Shown: one piece after another, positions 30,205-38,156 of the stretch
How the letters are laid out: each line of letters starts with the position of its first letter
Numbering within the stretch: the stretch's first letter is position 1
Assembly: GCF_900110435.1 (NCBI RefSeq)
Contig: NZ_FODT01000006.1
Location: 1-64,000 of the forward strand
Direction of reading: 5' to 3'
Source of the DNA: Rhodopseudomonas pseudopalustris
Lineage (GTDB): Bacteria > Pseudomonadota > Alphaproteobacteria > Rhizobiales > Xanthobacteraceae
DNA: 64,000 nucleotides
Program-made: the position numbers and the translations under genes
Notes under the pieces: model-generated
The model's input: the letters and a program-made list of their open reading frames with translations, nothing else
Databases searched by the model: none
What the model was told of the DNA's origin: nothing

Positions 30205-30304
30205 TCCCCGACAGGTCAGGCCGCGCCCGGCGGTGCGGCCTTTCGCCCTTGCCAAGGCCCGGTGTCTTAACGCCGGCGACATTGATTTGCGTTAGGCTGA
30301 CCGC

Positions 30305-30724
30305 ATGACTGATTCGGTCGAGCGGCTTTATCAGGCGGTGCTGACGGCGCGCGATCTCGATCCTGGGACGTCGCGGACCGCCCGGTTGTTGCGTGGCGGC
30401 TCCGGCAAGATGGCCAAGAAGCTCGCCGAAGAGGCGATCGAGGTGGCGATCGACGCGGTGAATGGCGACCGCGAAGCGGTGATCCGCGAGAGCGCCGATC
30501 TGATTTACAATCTGACGGTGCTTTGGGCGTCTGCCGGGGTGCATCCCGATGACGTCTGGAACGAGATGAGCCGGCGCGAGAAGCTGTTCGGCATTGCCGA
30601 GAAGCTCCCGAAATCCACGCTGAAACTCGCTAAGCCCGCGACGTCGCGGCCCGAGCGGCGGCCGATCGCCGCAATCGATGGCCGTGCCGCGATGGAAGCC
30701 GGCACAACCTTCAAGCAGCGATGA
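30305..30724 (+). CDS. HisE-like phosphoribosyl-ATP pyrophosphatase family protein
   Basis: A 139-residue all-helical nucleotide pyrophosphohydrolase. The metal-binding helices are visible: KKLAEEAIEVAIDAV and RESADLIYNLTVLW, giving the ExxE and ExxD patterns. HisE removes pyrophosphate from phosphoribosyl-ATP in histidine synthesis. This one is longer than usual (about 105 residues), with a basic 35-residue tail, and no other his genes are near, so it may be a second, divergent HisE or act on another nucleotide. Confidence 0.8.
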   Translation: MTDSVERLYQAVLTARDLDPGTSRTARLLRGGSGKMAKKLAEEAIEVAIDAVNGDREAVIRESADLIYNLTVLWASAGVHPDDVWNEMSRREKLFGIAEKLPKSTLKLAKPATSRPERRPIAAIDGRAAMEAGTTFKQR

Positions 30725-30794
30725 CGGCCACGCGGGTCTGTTCCGTCAGAACTGTGGCATGGACAAAACCGCCCCGGGGTGGTTGATCGCGGCC

Positions 30795-31376
30795 ATGCTG
30801 AGACGAATCTACGACTGGTGCATCGACGCCGCCCATAAGCCCTACGCCCTCTGGATCCTGGCGATGGTCTCCTTCGCGGAGAGTTCGTTCTTCCCGATCC
30901 CGCCGGATGTGATGCTGATTCCGATGTCGCTGGCGCGACCGGAGCGCGCGTGGTTCTACGCGGCGCTGTGCACCGTGACGTCGGTCCTCGGCGGCATTGT
31001 CGGCTATGCGATCGGTGCGCTGCTTTACGACTCGGTCGGCCACTGGCTGATCCAGCTCTACGGCTATGGCGACAAGGTCGAGACCTTTCGCGCCGGCTAT
31101 GCCGAATGGGGCGCCTGGATCATCCTGCTGAAGGGGCTCACGCCGATCCCCTACAAGCTCGTCACCATCACCTCGGGCTTCGCCGGCTATGACATCTGGC
31201 TGTTCATCCTGTTCTCGATCATCGCCCGCGGCGGCCGCTTCTTCGTGGTCGCGATCTTGCTCAACCGCTACGGCGTGGTGATCCGCGAGCAGATCGAGAA
31301 GCGGCTGACGATGTGGGTCACGATCGGCGCCGTCGTTCTGGTGTTCGGCTTCGTCATCGCCGTCAAACTGGTTTAG
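30795..31376 (+). CDS. DedA/SNARE-associated family membrane protein (YqaA type)
   Basis: A 193-residue integral membrane protein with about four to five hydrophobic segments. It contains the family signature FAESSFFPIPPDVMLIPMSL and, later, LLKGLTPIPYKLVTITSGFAG, with the conserved Arg of the last cytoplasmic loop in IIARGGRFF. DedA proteins are needed for membrane integrity and probably flip phospholipids such as undecaprenyl phosphate or phosphatidylethanolamine. I place the start at 30795, where family similarity begins; a longer form from 30759 is possible. Neither has a good ribosome site. Confidence 0.85.
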   Translation: MLRRIYDWCIDAAHKPYALWILAMVSFAESSFFPIPPDVMLIPMSLARPERAWFYAALCTVTSVLGGIVGYAIGALLYDSVGHWLIQLYGYGDKVETFRAGYAEWGAWIILLKGLTPIPYKLVTITSGFAGYDIWLFILFSIIARGGRFFVVAILLNRYGVVIREQIEKRLTMWVTIGAVVLVFGFVIAVKLV

Positions 31377-31419
31377 CCGGGCGAGCGGCGACGTCAGCGC
31401 AACCGCATAGGTTGACTCA

Positions 31420-32064
31420 ATGGCTGCTCCGATCCGCCCCTGCTTCAGGAGACGATGTTTCGGCCTGACCGCGGTCGCGGTCTTAACGGCGCTTGCGACC
31501 GGATCGGCCGGCGCGCAGACCGCCGCTCCGCCGCCCGGCGCACCACAGCCGCAGCCTGCCGCGGCCCCGGCGCCACGGGAGAATCCGGGCCTCGTCAACG
31601 AAATCGGCAGGCTGCTGAAGGACCCGTCGTCACTGCTGCCCGACTTCGTCAAGCCGGATAGCAGCGCCGACAAGACGCCCGACCCCGCCCCGTCGCCGCC
31701 CGCGGCGCCCCAGCAACCCGCCGCAGCAGTACAGCCAGCGCCGCCGCCGGCCTCTGCGCCGCCGCCCAAGCAGCCCGCCGCAATCGCGCCTGCGCCACCA
31801 CCGCCTCCAGCCCCATCGCAGGCTTCACCGATGATCCCGGCCATCATCAACGGCCGCGAGATCTGTCCGGCGTCCGCCAATGGCGGGGCCGACTGTGCCG
31901 CCGGGGCCGCCGTGCTGTGCCGAAGCAGGGGGTATCAGAGCGGCCGCAGCCTCGCCGTCGACGCCACCGAAAAGTGCTCGGCCAAGCTGCTGATCCCCGG
32001 TCGCGCCCGCGAACCAGGCGACTGCCGTACGGAAAATTTCGTGACGCGGGCTTGGTGCCAGTAG
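31420..32064 (+). CDS. Secreted Pro/Ala-rich protein with conserved Cys-containing C-terminus
   Basis: A 214-residue protein of unknown function. A signal peptide (about 1-32) leads to a long Pro/Ala/Gln linker (to ~140) and a compact C-terminal part with five cysteines, including CRSRGYQSGRSLAVDATEKC and GDCRTENFVTRAWC. The linker suggests it spans the cell wall or holds the small domain away from the membrane. Genes of this shape are frequent in Bradyrhizobium relatives. Confidence 0.75.
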   Translation: MAAPIRPCFRRRCFGLTAVAVLTALATGSAGAQTAAPPPGAPQPQPAAAPAPRENPGLVNEIGRLLKDPSSLLPDFVKPDSSADKTPDPAPSPPAAPQQPAAAVQPAPPPASAPPPKQPAAIAPAPPPPPAPSQASPMIPAIINGREICPASANGGADCAAGAAVLCRSRGYQSGRSLAVDATEKCSAKLLIPGRAREPGDCRTENFVTRAWCQ

Positions 32065-32198
32065 CGCACCGGGATTTCCGCGCGCTTGCGTTGAACAGCT
32101 GCGATTTTCCGCATCAACCGCCTTGCAGGCCGGTTCCTCACTTGCTTTTGTGTCGCCGCGGTTGCACCGCCAAACACAACAAAGAGGAGACGTCCGGA

Positions 32199-33170
32199 AT
32201 GTCCATGCCTGCATTGTTCAAAGGCCGCCTGTCGATCCCGGTGATCGGCTCGCCGCTGTTCATCATTTCGGGGCCCGATCTGGTGATCGCGCAATGCAAA
32301 GCGGGTGTGGTCGGCTCGTTTCCCGCGCTCAATGCGCGGCCGGTGGCGATGCTCGACGAATGGCTGCATCGCATCAAGGAAGAACTCGCCGCCCACGACA
32401 AGGCGCATCCGGATCGCCCCTCGGCGCCGTTCGCCGTCAACCAGATCGTTCACAAATCCAACAACCGGCTCGACCAGGACCTCGCGCTTTGTGAGAAGCA
32501 CAAGGTGCCGATGGTCATTACCTCGCTCGGCGCCCGTGAGGAGCTGAACCAGGCCGCGCATCGCTGGGGCGGCATCGTGTTCCACGACGTCATCAACCAG
32601 CGCTTCGCCCGCAAGGCGATCGAGAAGGGCGCCGACGGCCTGATCCTGGTCTCGGCCGGCGCCGGCGGACATGCCGGTACGCAATCGCCGTTCGCCTTCG
32701 TCACCGAGACGCGCAGCTGGTTCGACGGCCCGATCGCGCTGTCGGGCGCGATCGGCAATGGCCGCGCGATCCGCGCCGCCCGCGTGCTCGGCGCCGACTT
32801 CGCCTATATCGGCTCGGCCTTCATCGCGACGCAGGAAGCCAACGCGGTGCCGCGCTACAAGGACATGATCACCGCCTCCGGCGCCGACGACATCGTGTAC
32901 TCCAATCTGTTCACCGGCGTGCACGGCAACTACCTGAAGCCGTCGATCGTCGCCGCCGGCATGGACCCGGACAATCTCGAACAGTCCGATCCCTCGAAGA
33001 TGAATTTCGGCACCGACGAATCCGGCGAGCGCGCCAAGCCGAAGGCGTGGAAGGAAATCTGGGGCGCGGGCCAGGGCATCGGCAGCATCACCGGCGTCGT
33101 TCCGGTGGCCGAGATGGTCGCCCGCTTCAAGCAGGAATACGACGCCGCGATCGATCCGCCGCTGGCGTAG
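32199..33170 (+). CDS. Nitronate monooxygenase (2-nitropropane dioxygenase family)
   Basis: A 323-residue FMN-dependent TIM-barrel enzyme. It opens with FKGRLSIPVIGSPLFIIS and has the family blocks VSAGAGGHAG and ALSGAIGNGRAIRAA that bind flavin phosphate. Nitronate monooxygenases oxidise toxic alkyl nitronates such as propionate-3-nitronate. AGAGGAG precedes the ATG at 32199. It is about 95 bases ahead of the thioesterase gene and may be transcribed with it. Confidence 0.9.
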   Translation: MSMPALFKGRLSIPVIGSPLFIISGPDLVIAQCKAGVVGSFPALNARPVAMLDEWLHRIKEELAAHDKAHPDRPSAPFAVNQIVHKSNNRLDQDLALCEKHKVPMVITSLGAREELNQAAHRWGGIVFHDVINQRFARKAIEKGADGLILVSAGAGGHAGTQSPFAFVTETRSWFDGPIALSGAIGNGRAIRAARVLGADFAYIGSAFIATQEANAVPRYKDMITASGADDIVYSNLFTGVHGNYLKPSIVAAGMDPDNLEQSDPSKMNFGTDESGERAKPKAWKEIWGAGQGIGSITGVVPVAEMVARFKQEYDAAIDPPLA

Positions 33171-33205
33171 TCGCCGCACGCGAACACGGCGTCGCGACGC
33201 TCTTC

Positions 33206-33228
33206 CCTTCTCCCCTCGTGGGAGAAGG
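33206..33228. repeat. Hairpin between nitronate monooxygenase and thioesterase genes
   Basis: CCTTCTCCC and GGGAGAAGG form a perfect nine-base stem with a five-base loop. The sequence resembles one arm of family B repeats and may be a fragment of one. It could process or partly end the upstream transcript. Confidence 0.55.
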
Positions 33229-33265
33229 TCAACTCACGCTGCTGACTACTGGGTTTGGCATCACC

Positions 33266-34039
33266 ATGGACGCGATCTACCGAATCGACGGCAATGCAAT
33301 CGAGACCAGCGGCCACGCCGCCGGGCCATGGGATCCGTCGATGCAACACGGCTCGCCGCCATCGGCGCTGGTGGCGCATATCGCCGAACAGATGCCGGCG
33401 CCGGCGCCGATGCATGTGGTGCGGGTGACGGTCGACCTGCTGCGGCCGGTGCCGGTCGGGCCGCTGACCTTCGACACCGAGGTGCTGCGCGAGGGCCGCA
33501 AGATTCAGCTCTGCGCCGTCCGGCTGTTGTCGAACGGCGTGGTGGTGGTGAATGCCACGGTGCTCAAGGTCCGCAACGCGCCGCCGGATCTGCCGGATCA
33601 TATCGAGCACCCTGCCCTCGACGTGCCGCTGCCCGACGACTGCCCGCCGCTCGATGTCAGCTACATCGGCAATCCGTTCGTCGGCGGCATGTCGCTGCGC
33701 AAGGTCCATGGCGGCTTCGGCTCGATCGGCCCGGGCGCGACCTGGTATCGCGCCGACCGGCCGCTGATCGAGGGCCAGCCGACCTCGCAACTGATGCGCG
33801 CGGTGATCGCCTCCGACTTCAGCAACGCGACCTCCGCGGTACTCGATTTCCGGCACTGGATCTTCATCAATGCCGATCTCAACGTGTTCCTGGCGCGCCA
33901 GCCGGTCGGCGACTGGATTCTGCTGAACTCGGAAATGTGGCTCGGCCCGGACGGCGCCGGCACCGCCTCGTCGCGGCTCGCCGACGTCCAGGGTTACTTC
34001 GGCCGCGCCATCCAGAACCTGGTGATCGAACAACGCTGA
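33266..34039 (+). CDS. Acyl-CoA thioesterase family protein (hot-dog fold)
   Basis: A 257-residue protein with two hot-dog halves of the TesB-like/4HBT_3 kind. Near the start it has HGSPPSALVAHIAEQM, then VRVTVDLLRPVPVGPL; the second half has ATSAVLDFRHWIFINADLNV and WILLNSEMWLGPDGAG. Proteins of this type hydrolyse acyl-CoA esters; the preferred acyl group is not clear. It follows a nitronate monooxygenase gene. Confidence 0.85.
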   Translation: MDAIYRIDGNAIETSGHAAGPWDPSMQHGSPPSALVAHIAEQMPAPAPMHVVRVTVDLLRPVPVGPLTFDTEVLREGRKIQLCAVRLLSNGVVVVNATVLKVRNAPPDLPDHIEHPALDVPLPDDCPPLDVSYIGNPFVGGMSLRKVHGGFGSIGPGATWYRADRPLIEGQPTSQLMRAVIASDFSNATSAVLDFRHWIFINADLNVFLARQPVGDWILLNSEMWLGPDGAGTASSRLADVQGYFGRAIQNLVIEQR

Positions 34040-34071
34040 ACGCCAGCGGCGTGCTCGCAAACTGTTCTGAC

Positions 34072-34188
34072 TTATACCAAAGGCCCTAACTCTCGACCTA
34101 CTCGGCATCATCCATCGAGGCTCGCTACGCTCGCATTCAGGATAACGACCGCGAGTGGAGGTCTCGGTACAAGGCCATTGGTATTAAA
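34072..34188. repeat. Dispersed repeat with inverted ends
   Basis: The outer ends TTATACCAAAGGCC and GGCCATTGGTATTAAA are inverted copies of each other with one or two mismatches. The interior includes GAGGCTCGCTACGCTCGCA. No frame is open. It looks like a member of a Bradyrhizobium-type intergenic repeat family. Confidence 0.55.
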
Positions 34189-34291
34189 CGCCCGTTAACC
34201 ATCCCGGACCAACAATCAGGCTGCCGCGATGCGGGGCCTCGACATGTCGATGCGGCCGCGCCGGCGCCACAGCTTCGAAGTGGAGGCCGCC

Positions 34292-34531
34292 ATGTTGCAT
34301 TCGGACAAGACTGCCGCAACTCTCGATGAGATCCGGACCCGCGTGGCGCACGCGCTGCACCGGCATCCGCTGTGCCGCGACGTGCGGTTCGAGATCGTCT
34401 CGACGCCGCGCACCCGCAAGGGCGGCAACTGGACGATCACCATCCAGTCGGTGGCGCCCGACGCGCTTTGGGAAGCCTCCGAGATCGTCTCGGACATCCA
34501 GGAAGCCTACGAACTCGACGTCGCCGCCTGA
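34292..34531 (+). CDS. Small conserved hypothetical protein
   Basis: A 79-residue soluble protein of unknown function. It is mixed alpha/beta (LDEIRTRVAHALHRHP, then FEIVSTPRTRKGGNWTI and an acidic helix with EASEIVSDIQEAYELDV). GGAGG five bases before the ATG at 34292 is a strong start signal and favours this over an upstream ATG at 34229. No partner gene is obvious. Confidence 0.7.
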   Translation: MLHSDKTAATLDEIRTRVAHALHRHPLCRDVRFEIVSTPRTRKGGNWTITIQSVAPDALWEASEIVSDIQEAYELDVAA

Positions 34532-34678
34532 GCCCCGACACCCCTGAATTCACTGCGGAACTCGCCGCTGCGCCGACCACGCGCGGCCGCAACCGACACC
34601 CGTTCCGGTGCCGGGCCATATTTCTTCTGCATTTGTAGGCGAGACGGACAGTCGTTCGTCACCGCGACGGAGATCAGC

Positions 34679-35422
34679 TTGACGAAAGCAGCGACCCTTC
34701 TGGCCCTGGTATGCGTCCTGATCGCGGGCGCATCCGCCGCAACGATTCTGGCGCGCGAGAGCGTGCCGGCTGCCGGCCCGGCTTTCGCCATGGCGGCGGT
34801 CGAGGGTCCGGTCGCCAACCGGGAGAGCAAGGCGGACAGGCTGGCGCGGACCTCTGCAGCAACCGCATCGACCGACGCGCAATCGGCGACGGAAGACGCC
34901 GCCCCGGCGCAGGACGACGGCCAACAGCTTGCCGCCGAGGAGCCCGCCGCGTCGCAACAGCCGGTGCAGCTCGCTTATGCCACCGACGACGTCGGTGGCC
35001 TCGCGGTCGGCGCAATGCCCGATCAGGCCGACCGGGCCGTCAATTCGGCGCCCGTGACCAAGCTTCCCCCGGTGATCGCGACCGCACCGGCGCAAAAGCC
35101 CAAGCCTGCCGCCAAGCCGAAGCCGCCCGCGCTGCTCAGCGATGTGCAGATCACCCAGATCAAGGGCCGCCTCAACCTGTCGTCGTCGCAGGAGTATTTC
35201 TGGCCCTCGGTCGAGCAGGCGCTGCGCGCGATCGGCCGCAAACTGCACGCGACGCGCGTCGCAGATAGCGGCCCGCCGCCGATCGATCCCGACAGCGCCG
35301 AAGTGCAGCAGCTGAAATACGCCGCGATGCCGCTGCTGTTCCAGCTCCGCGAAGACCAGAAGCAGGAAGTCCGCAAGCTCGCCCGCGCGATGGGCCTCGA
35401 GCAGGTCGCCCAGCAGATCTGA
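34679..35422 (+). CDS. Secreted protein, conserved in Bradyrhizobium relatives (TTG start)
   Basis: A 247-residue protein of unknown function. A signal or anchor helix (about residues 5-22) leads to a low-complexity Ala/Gln/Pro linker (about 50-150) and a helical C-terminal domain with DVQITQIKGRLNLSSSQEYF and FQLREDQKQEVRKLARAMGL. The start is TTG at 34679, supported by GGAG six bases upstream. The C-terminal domain is somewhat reminiscent of Spy/CpxP-like helical proteins, but that is a guess. Confidence 0.7.
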   Translation: MTKAATLLALVCVLIAGASAATILARESVPAAGPAFAMAAVEGPVANRESKADRLARTSAATASTDAQSATEDAAPAQDDGQQLAAEEPAASQQPVQLAYATDDVGGLAVGAMPDQADRAVNSAPVTKLPPVIATAPAQKPKPAAKPKPPALLSDVQITQIKGRLNLSSSQEYFWPSVEQALRAIGRKLHATRVADSGPPPIDPDSAEVQQLKYAAMPLLFQLREDQKQEVRKLARAMGLEQVAQQI

Positions 35423-35482
35423 GCTGAGCTGGGCCGTCGTCGTTGTCGCAGCGGCTTGCCGGACGGCCAACTATCTCACGAG

Positions 35483-35553
35483 CGTCATCCTGAGAGCCTG
35501 CCCCGGACTTGATCCGGGGTGCTCGCCCGCTTGGGCGAGCCTCGAAGGATGAC
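35483..35553. repeat. Dispersed palindromic repeat between convergent genes
   Basis: The outer arms CGTCATCC and GGATGACG flank two inner hairpins, CCCCGGACTTGATCCGGGG and GCTCGCCCGCTTGGGCGAGC. It lies between the 3' ends of the secreted-protein and anti-sigma genes, where it could end transcription from both sides. Confidence 0.75.
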
Positions 35554-35631
35554 GAGGCGCGAGTTGCGAAGACGGTTCGGGCGCGGAGCGTTTTTCCGGG
35601 CGCACCGCAGCGACCAGCTTTCCGAGAGAAC

Positions 35632-36384
35632 CTACAGCGCCCGCGCGGCATTGCCCTTGAACAGGATCGGGCCGGTCGGCCGGCCGATTGGCGAACCGCC
35701 TTGGGGCTCCAGGGTGATTTCGAACAGCTGATCCTGCACGGTTTCGGGCAACGATTTCAGATCGAGCTGCAGCGCTCGCGGCTGGTCGGTGAGACCGATC
35801 GATTTCGGACCGACCGAGCGATCCCACAGCGTCCAGATCTGCAGCGTGCGACCGGCGGGCACATCGATCGCGCGCAGCGGAATCAGCTCGACCCGGCCAT
35901 TCGCGAAGGTGTTGACGATCGCGCCGGCCTCTTTGGTCTGATCGTCGACCAGCACCGCGACATAGACCGGCTTGCGCTCCGCCAAGGCGGCCATCTCGTT
36001 GCGGAGTTGGCGCGTCGTCGTCAACGCGCCGACGATCATCACCACGGCCAATGCGGCGGCGACGGCGCCGCTCATTCCCGCGACACGCCAGAACCGGATG
36101 TTGTCCCACAGCCGCGGGCCGACCGCCCTAGGCCGCGCGGCGGGCCGCGGATCGGCCGGCATACTCTGCGTCGACGCTGCGATGCGCTGCCACAGCCCGG
36201 GGCGCGGCTGCATCAGCTCGGCAGTGGCGTCGAATTCGGCGAGGCGTTCGCGCCATGCGTTGACGGCCTTGGCGAAACCGTCGTCGGTCGCGAGGCGCTG
36301 TTCGGCGGCAGCAAGCTCCGCGCCCTCCAGGAGGCCGATCACGAAATCCGCAGCCAGCGCATCGTCGGCGTCGGACCCGCTCAT
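35632..36384 (-). CDS. Anti-sigma factor (RskA/anti-sigma-K type)
   Basis: A 250-residue single-pass membrane protein. The cytoplasmic N-terminal part (about 1-90) has the short helices of an anti-sigma domain (ALAADFVIGLLEGAELAAAEQ and FAKAVNAWRERLAEFD); a membrane helix (about 123-145) follows, then an RskA-type extracytoplasmic domain. It should hold the sigma factor encoded just upstream at the membrane until a signal frees it. The ATG overlaps the sigma gene's stop (ATGA), implying translational coupling. No HXXXCXXC zinc motif is seen. Confidence 0.9.
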   Translation of the reverse strand: MSGSDADDALAADFVIGLLEGAELAAAEQRLATDDGFAKAVNAWRERLAEFDATAELMQPRPGLWQRIAASTQSMPADPRPAARPRAVGPRLWDNIRFWRVAGMSGAVAAALAVVMIVGALTTTRQLRNEMAALAERKPVYVAVLVDDQTKEAGAIVNTFANGRVELIPLRAIDVPAGRTLQIWTLWDRSVGPKSIGLTDQPRALQLDLKSLPETVQDQLFEITLEPQGGSPIGRPTGPILFKGNAARAL

Positions 36385-36959
36385 CCCATGCACTCCTGCA
36401 ACGCGAACAGACTGCGCCGGACCCAGCTCTTCACCGTGCCGAGCGGAACCTTCAACCGCCCGGCCAGTTCGCCGTGGCTCATGCCGTGCGCATAGGCCAG
36501 GACCACGACGTCGCGCCGCGGTCGCTCGATCCGCTCGAGACAACGGCGCAGCGCGCTCTGCTCCGGCATCCGCAAGAGCGGCGCCTCGGCGTCCGGATCA
36601 AGCGCGGTCTCGTCGGCAGCGTCGTAGCGATGTTCATCGCGGTGAATGCTCAGCGCGCGGTTGCGCACCACGGCGTAGAGCCAGCCGCGGGCGCTGCCGC
36701 GTTGCGGATCGAAGCCGGCCGCGCCGCGCCAGATCCGGATGAAGGCGTCGTGGACCGCCTCCTCGGCAAGATCCTGACGGAACAAAATGCGGCGCGCGAC
36801 GCCGATCATCCTCGGCGCTTCGGCGTCGTAGATGATCTGCAGCGCGGCGCGATCGCCGCGCGCGCATCGCGCCAGGGCCGCGCTCAATTGCTGCTCGCGT
36901 CCGTCATCGACGACAGCCGGATTGCGCACGTCGGTCGCCACGGTCCCTTGTCCGGTCAT
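36381..36959 (-). CDS. ECF-type RNA polymerase sigma factor (SigK-like)
   Basis: A 192-residue ECF sigma factor. Region 2 spans about residues 30-100 (DLAEEAVHDAFIRIWRGAAG then RGWLYAVVRNRAL) and region 4 about 135-185 (RDVVVLAYAHGMSHGELAGR, LGTVKSWVRRSL). With the coupled RskA-like anti-sigma gene it forms a membrane-controlled switch. It is divergent from a secreted DUF4394 protein across a 157-base gap, which makes that gene a likely target. Confidence 0.93.
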   Translation of the reverse strand: MTGQGTVATDVRNPAVVDDGREQQLSAALARCARGDRAALQIIYDAEAPRMIGVARRILFRQDLAEEAVHDAFIRIWRGAAGFDPQRGSARGWLYAVVRNRALSIHRDEHRYDAADETALDPDAEAPLLRMPEQSALRRCLERIERPRRDVVVLAYAHGMSHGELAGRLKVPLGTVKSWVRRSLFALQECMG

Positions 36960-37116
36960 CTCTATGCCCTTGCATAGTTAGCCTACCCGCGTAGTGCGGC
37001 ATTTGGATGCATGTCGGATCGAAAAAATCCTCTCGACGCGTGCATCCGTTCGGCCCCCGCCGCCGGTACCCGCTGTGTGATCCCGATGAGGATCCGGAAA
37101 CAGAGGGAACTCTTCC

Positions 37117-37893
37117 ATGACACTACGTGCGATCTTGTCCGCTTCGGCGGCTCTGCTGCTGTCGTCCGCCGCCGCCAATGCCGCGCAGGTTGCGGCGCTG
37201 ATCGGCGGCGACACCATCGCGATGGTCGATACAACGCAAAAAAGAGCGACCGGTTCGGTCAAGGTAACCGGCATCTCCGGTTCGCTGGTCGGCATCGACG
37301 TGCGCCCGGCCGACGGCCTGCTGTACGGGCTGGTCGATGACGGCAGCGTGGTGACGATCGCGATGGACGGCAAGGCCACCGTGAAGTCGAAGCTCGATAC
37401 CACGCTCGCCAAGGGCGTCGCCGCGACCGTCGACTTCAACCCGATGGCGGATCGGCTGCGCGTGATGGGCGCCGACGGCACCAATCTGCGCGCCAATGTC
37501 GACGACGGCAAGGTCACCAAGGACGGCGATCACAAATATGCCGACGCCGACATGCACAAGGGCGAGAAGCCGAACATCGTCGCCGGCGCCTACACCAATT
37601 CGGTGAAGGGCGCGAAGGAGACTACGTTGTTCAACATCGACGGCTCGATCGGCGGCCTGATCAAACAGGCGCCGCCGAATGACGGCGTGCTCGGCGCGAT
37701 CGGCAAGCTCGGCATCAAGGCGGACGGCGTCGCGTTCGACATCTGGTCCGACGGCGCAGGCAAGAACGAGGCCTGGCTGATGGTGGGCGATACGCTGTAC
37801 AGCGTCGACCTGGCGACCGGCAAGGCGACCGAAGCCGCGAAGATCAGCGGCGTCAGCGGCGCCGTGACGGACATCGCGATCATCGCGATGTAA
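37117..37893 (+). CDS. Secreted DUF4394 protein
   Basis: A 258-residue protein with a signal peptide (about 1-22) and one DUF4394 domain (about 30-255), a beta-propeller-like fold with repeats such as VGIDVRPADGLLYGLVDDG, ATVDFNPMADRLRVMGADGT and VAGAYTNS. Function unknown. AGAGGGA precedes the ATG by about seven bases. Its divergent position next to an ECF sigma/anti-sigma pair recalls other alphaproteobacterial loci where the sigma factor drives a secreted protein; that link is inferred. Confidence 0.85.
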   Translation: MTLRAILSASAALLLSSAAANAAQVAALIGGDTIAMVDTTQKRATGSVKVTGISGSLVGIDVRPADGLLYGLVDDGSVVTIAMDGKATVKSKLDTTLAKGVAATVDFNPMADRLRVMGADGTNLRANVDDGKVTKDGDHKYADADMHKGEKPNIVAGAYTNSVKGAKETTLFNIDGSIGGLIKQAPPNDGVLGAIGKLGIKADGVAFDIWSDGAGKNEAWLMVGDTLYSVDLATGKATEAAKISGVSGAVTDIAIIAM

Positions 37894-37926
37894 CGGGCTC
37901 ACGCGCGAGCCTGATCTGCTCGCATT

Positions 37927-37957
37927 GGCGGCCCGACGTCAGGAACGTCGGGCCGCC
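37927..37957 (+). terminator. Strong hairpin after the DUF4394 gene
   Basis: A perfect 12-base stem (GGCGGCCCGACG with CGTCGGGCCGCC) and seven-base loop lie 34 bases past the stop. It is a good candidate end signal even though no T-run follows. Confidence 0.6.
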
Positions 37958-37967
37958 AGCACAGCTG

Positions 37968-38108
37968 TCACCCCCGCAACAGCGGGAATCCAGTACTCCA
38001 GAGCGCCGGCAAGTTCCGAGGCCGCCTTCAAGTATGCTCATGCTGTGGCCGAGCATGAACGCTCTGGAATACTGGGTCGCCCGGTCAAGCCGGGCGATGA
38101 CCGTTGTG
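37968..38108. repeat. Dispersed palindromic repeat
   Basis: Arms such as CCAGTACTCCAGAGCG and CGCTCTGGAATACTGG, plus the terminal CGCCCGGTCAAGCCGGGCG hairpin, mark a repeat between the 3' ends of the DUF4394 and P450-peroxidase genes. No gene is seen in this gap. Confidence 0.7.
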
Positions 38109-38156
38109 GTATTGCTACATCATGCTTCCTTGTTGCGCTCCGCTCCGCGCAGCACG

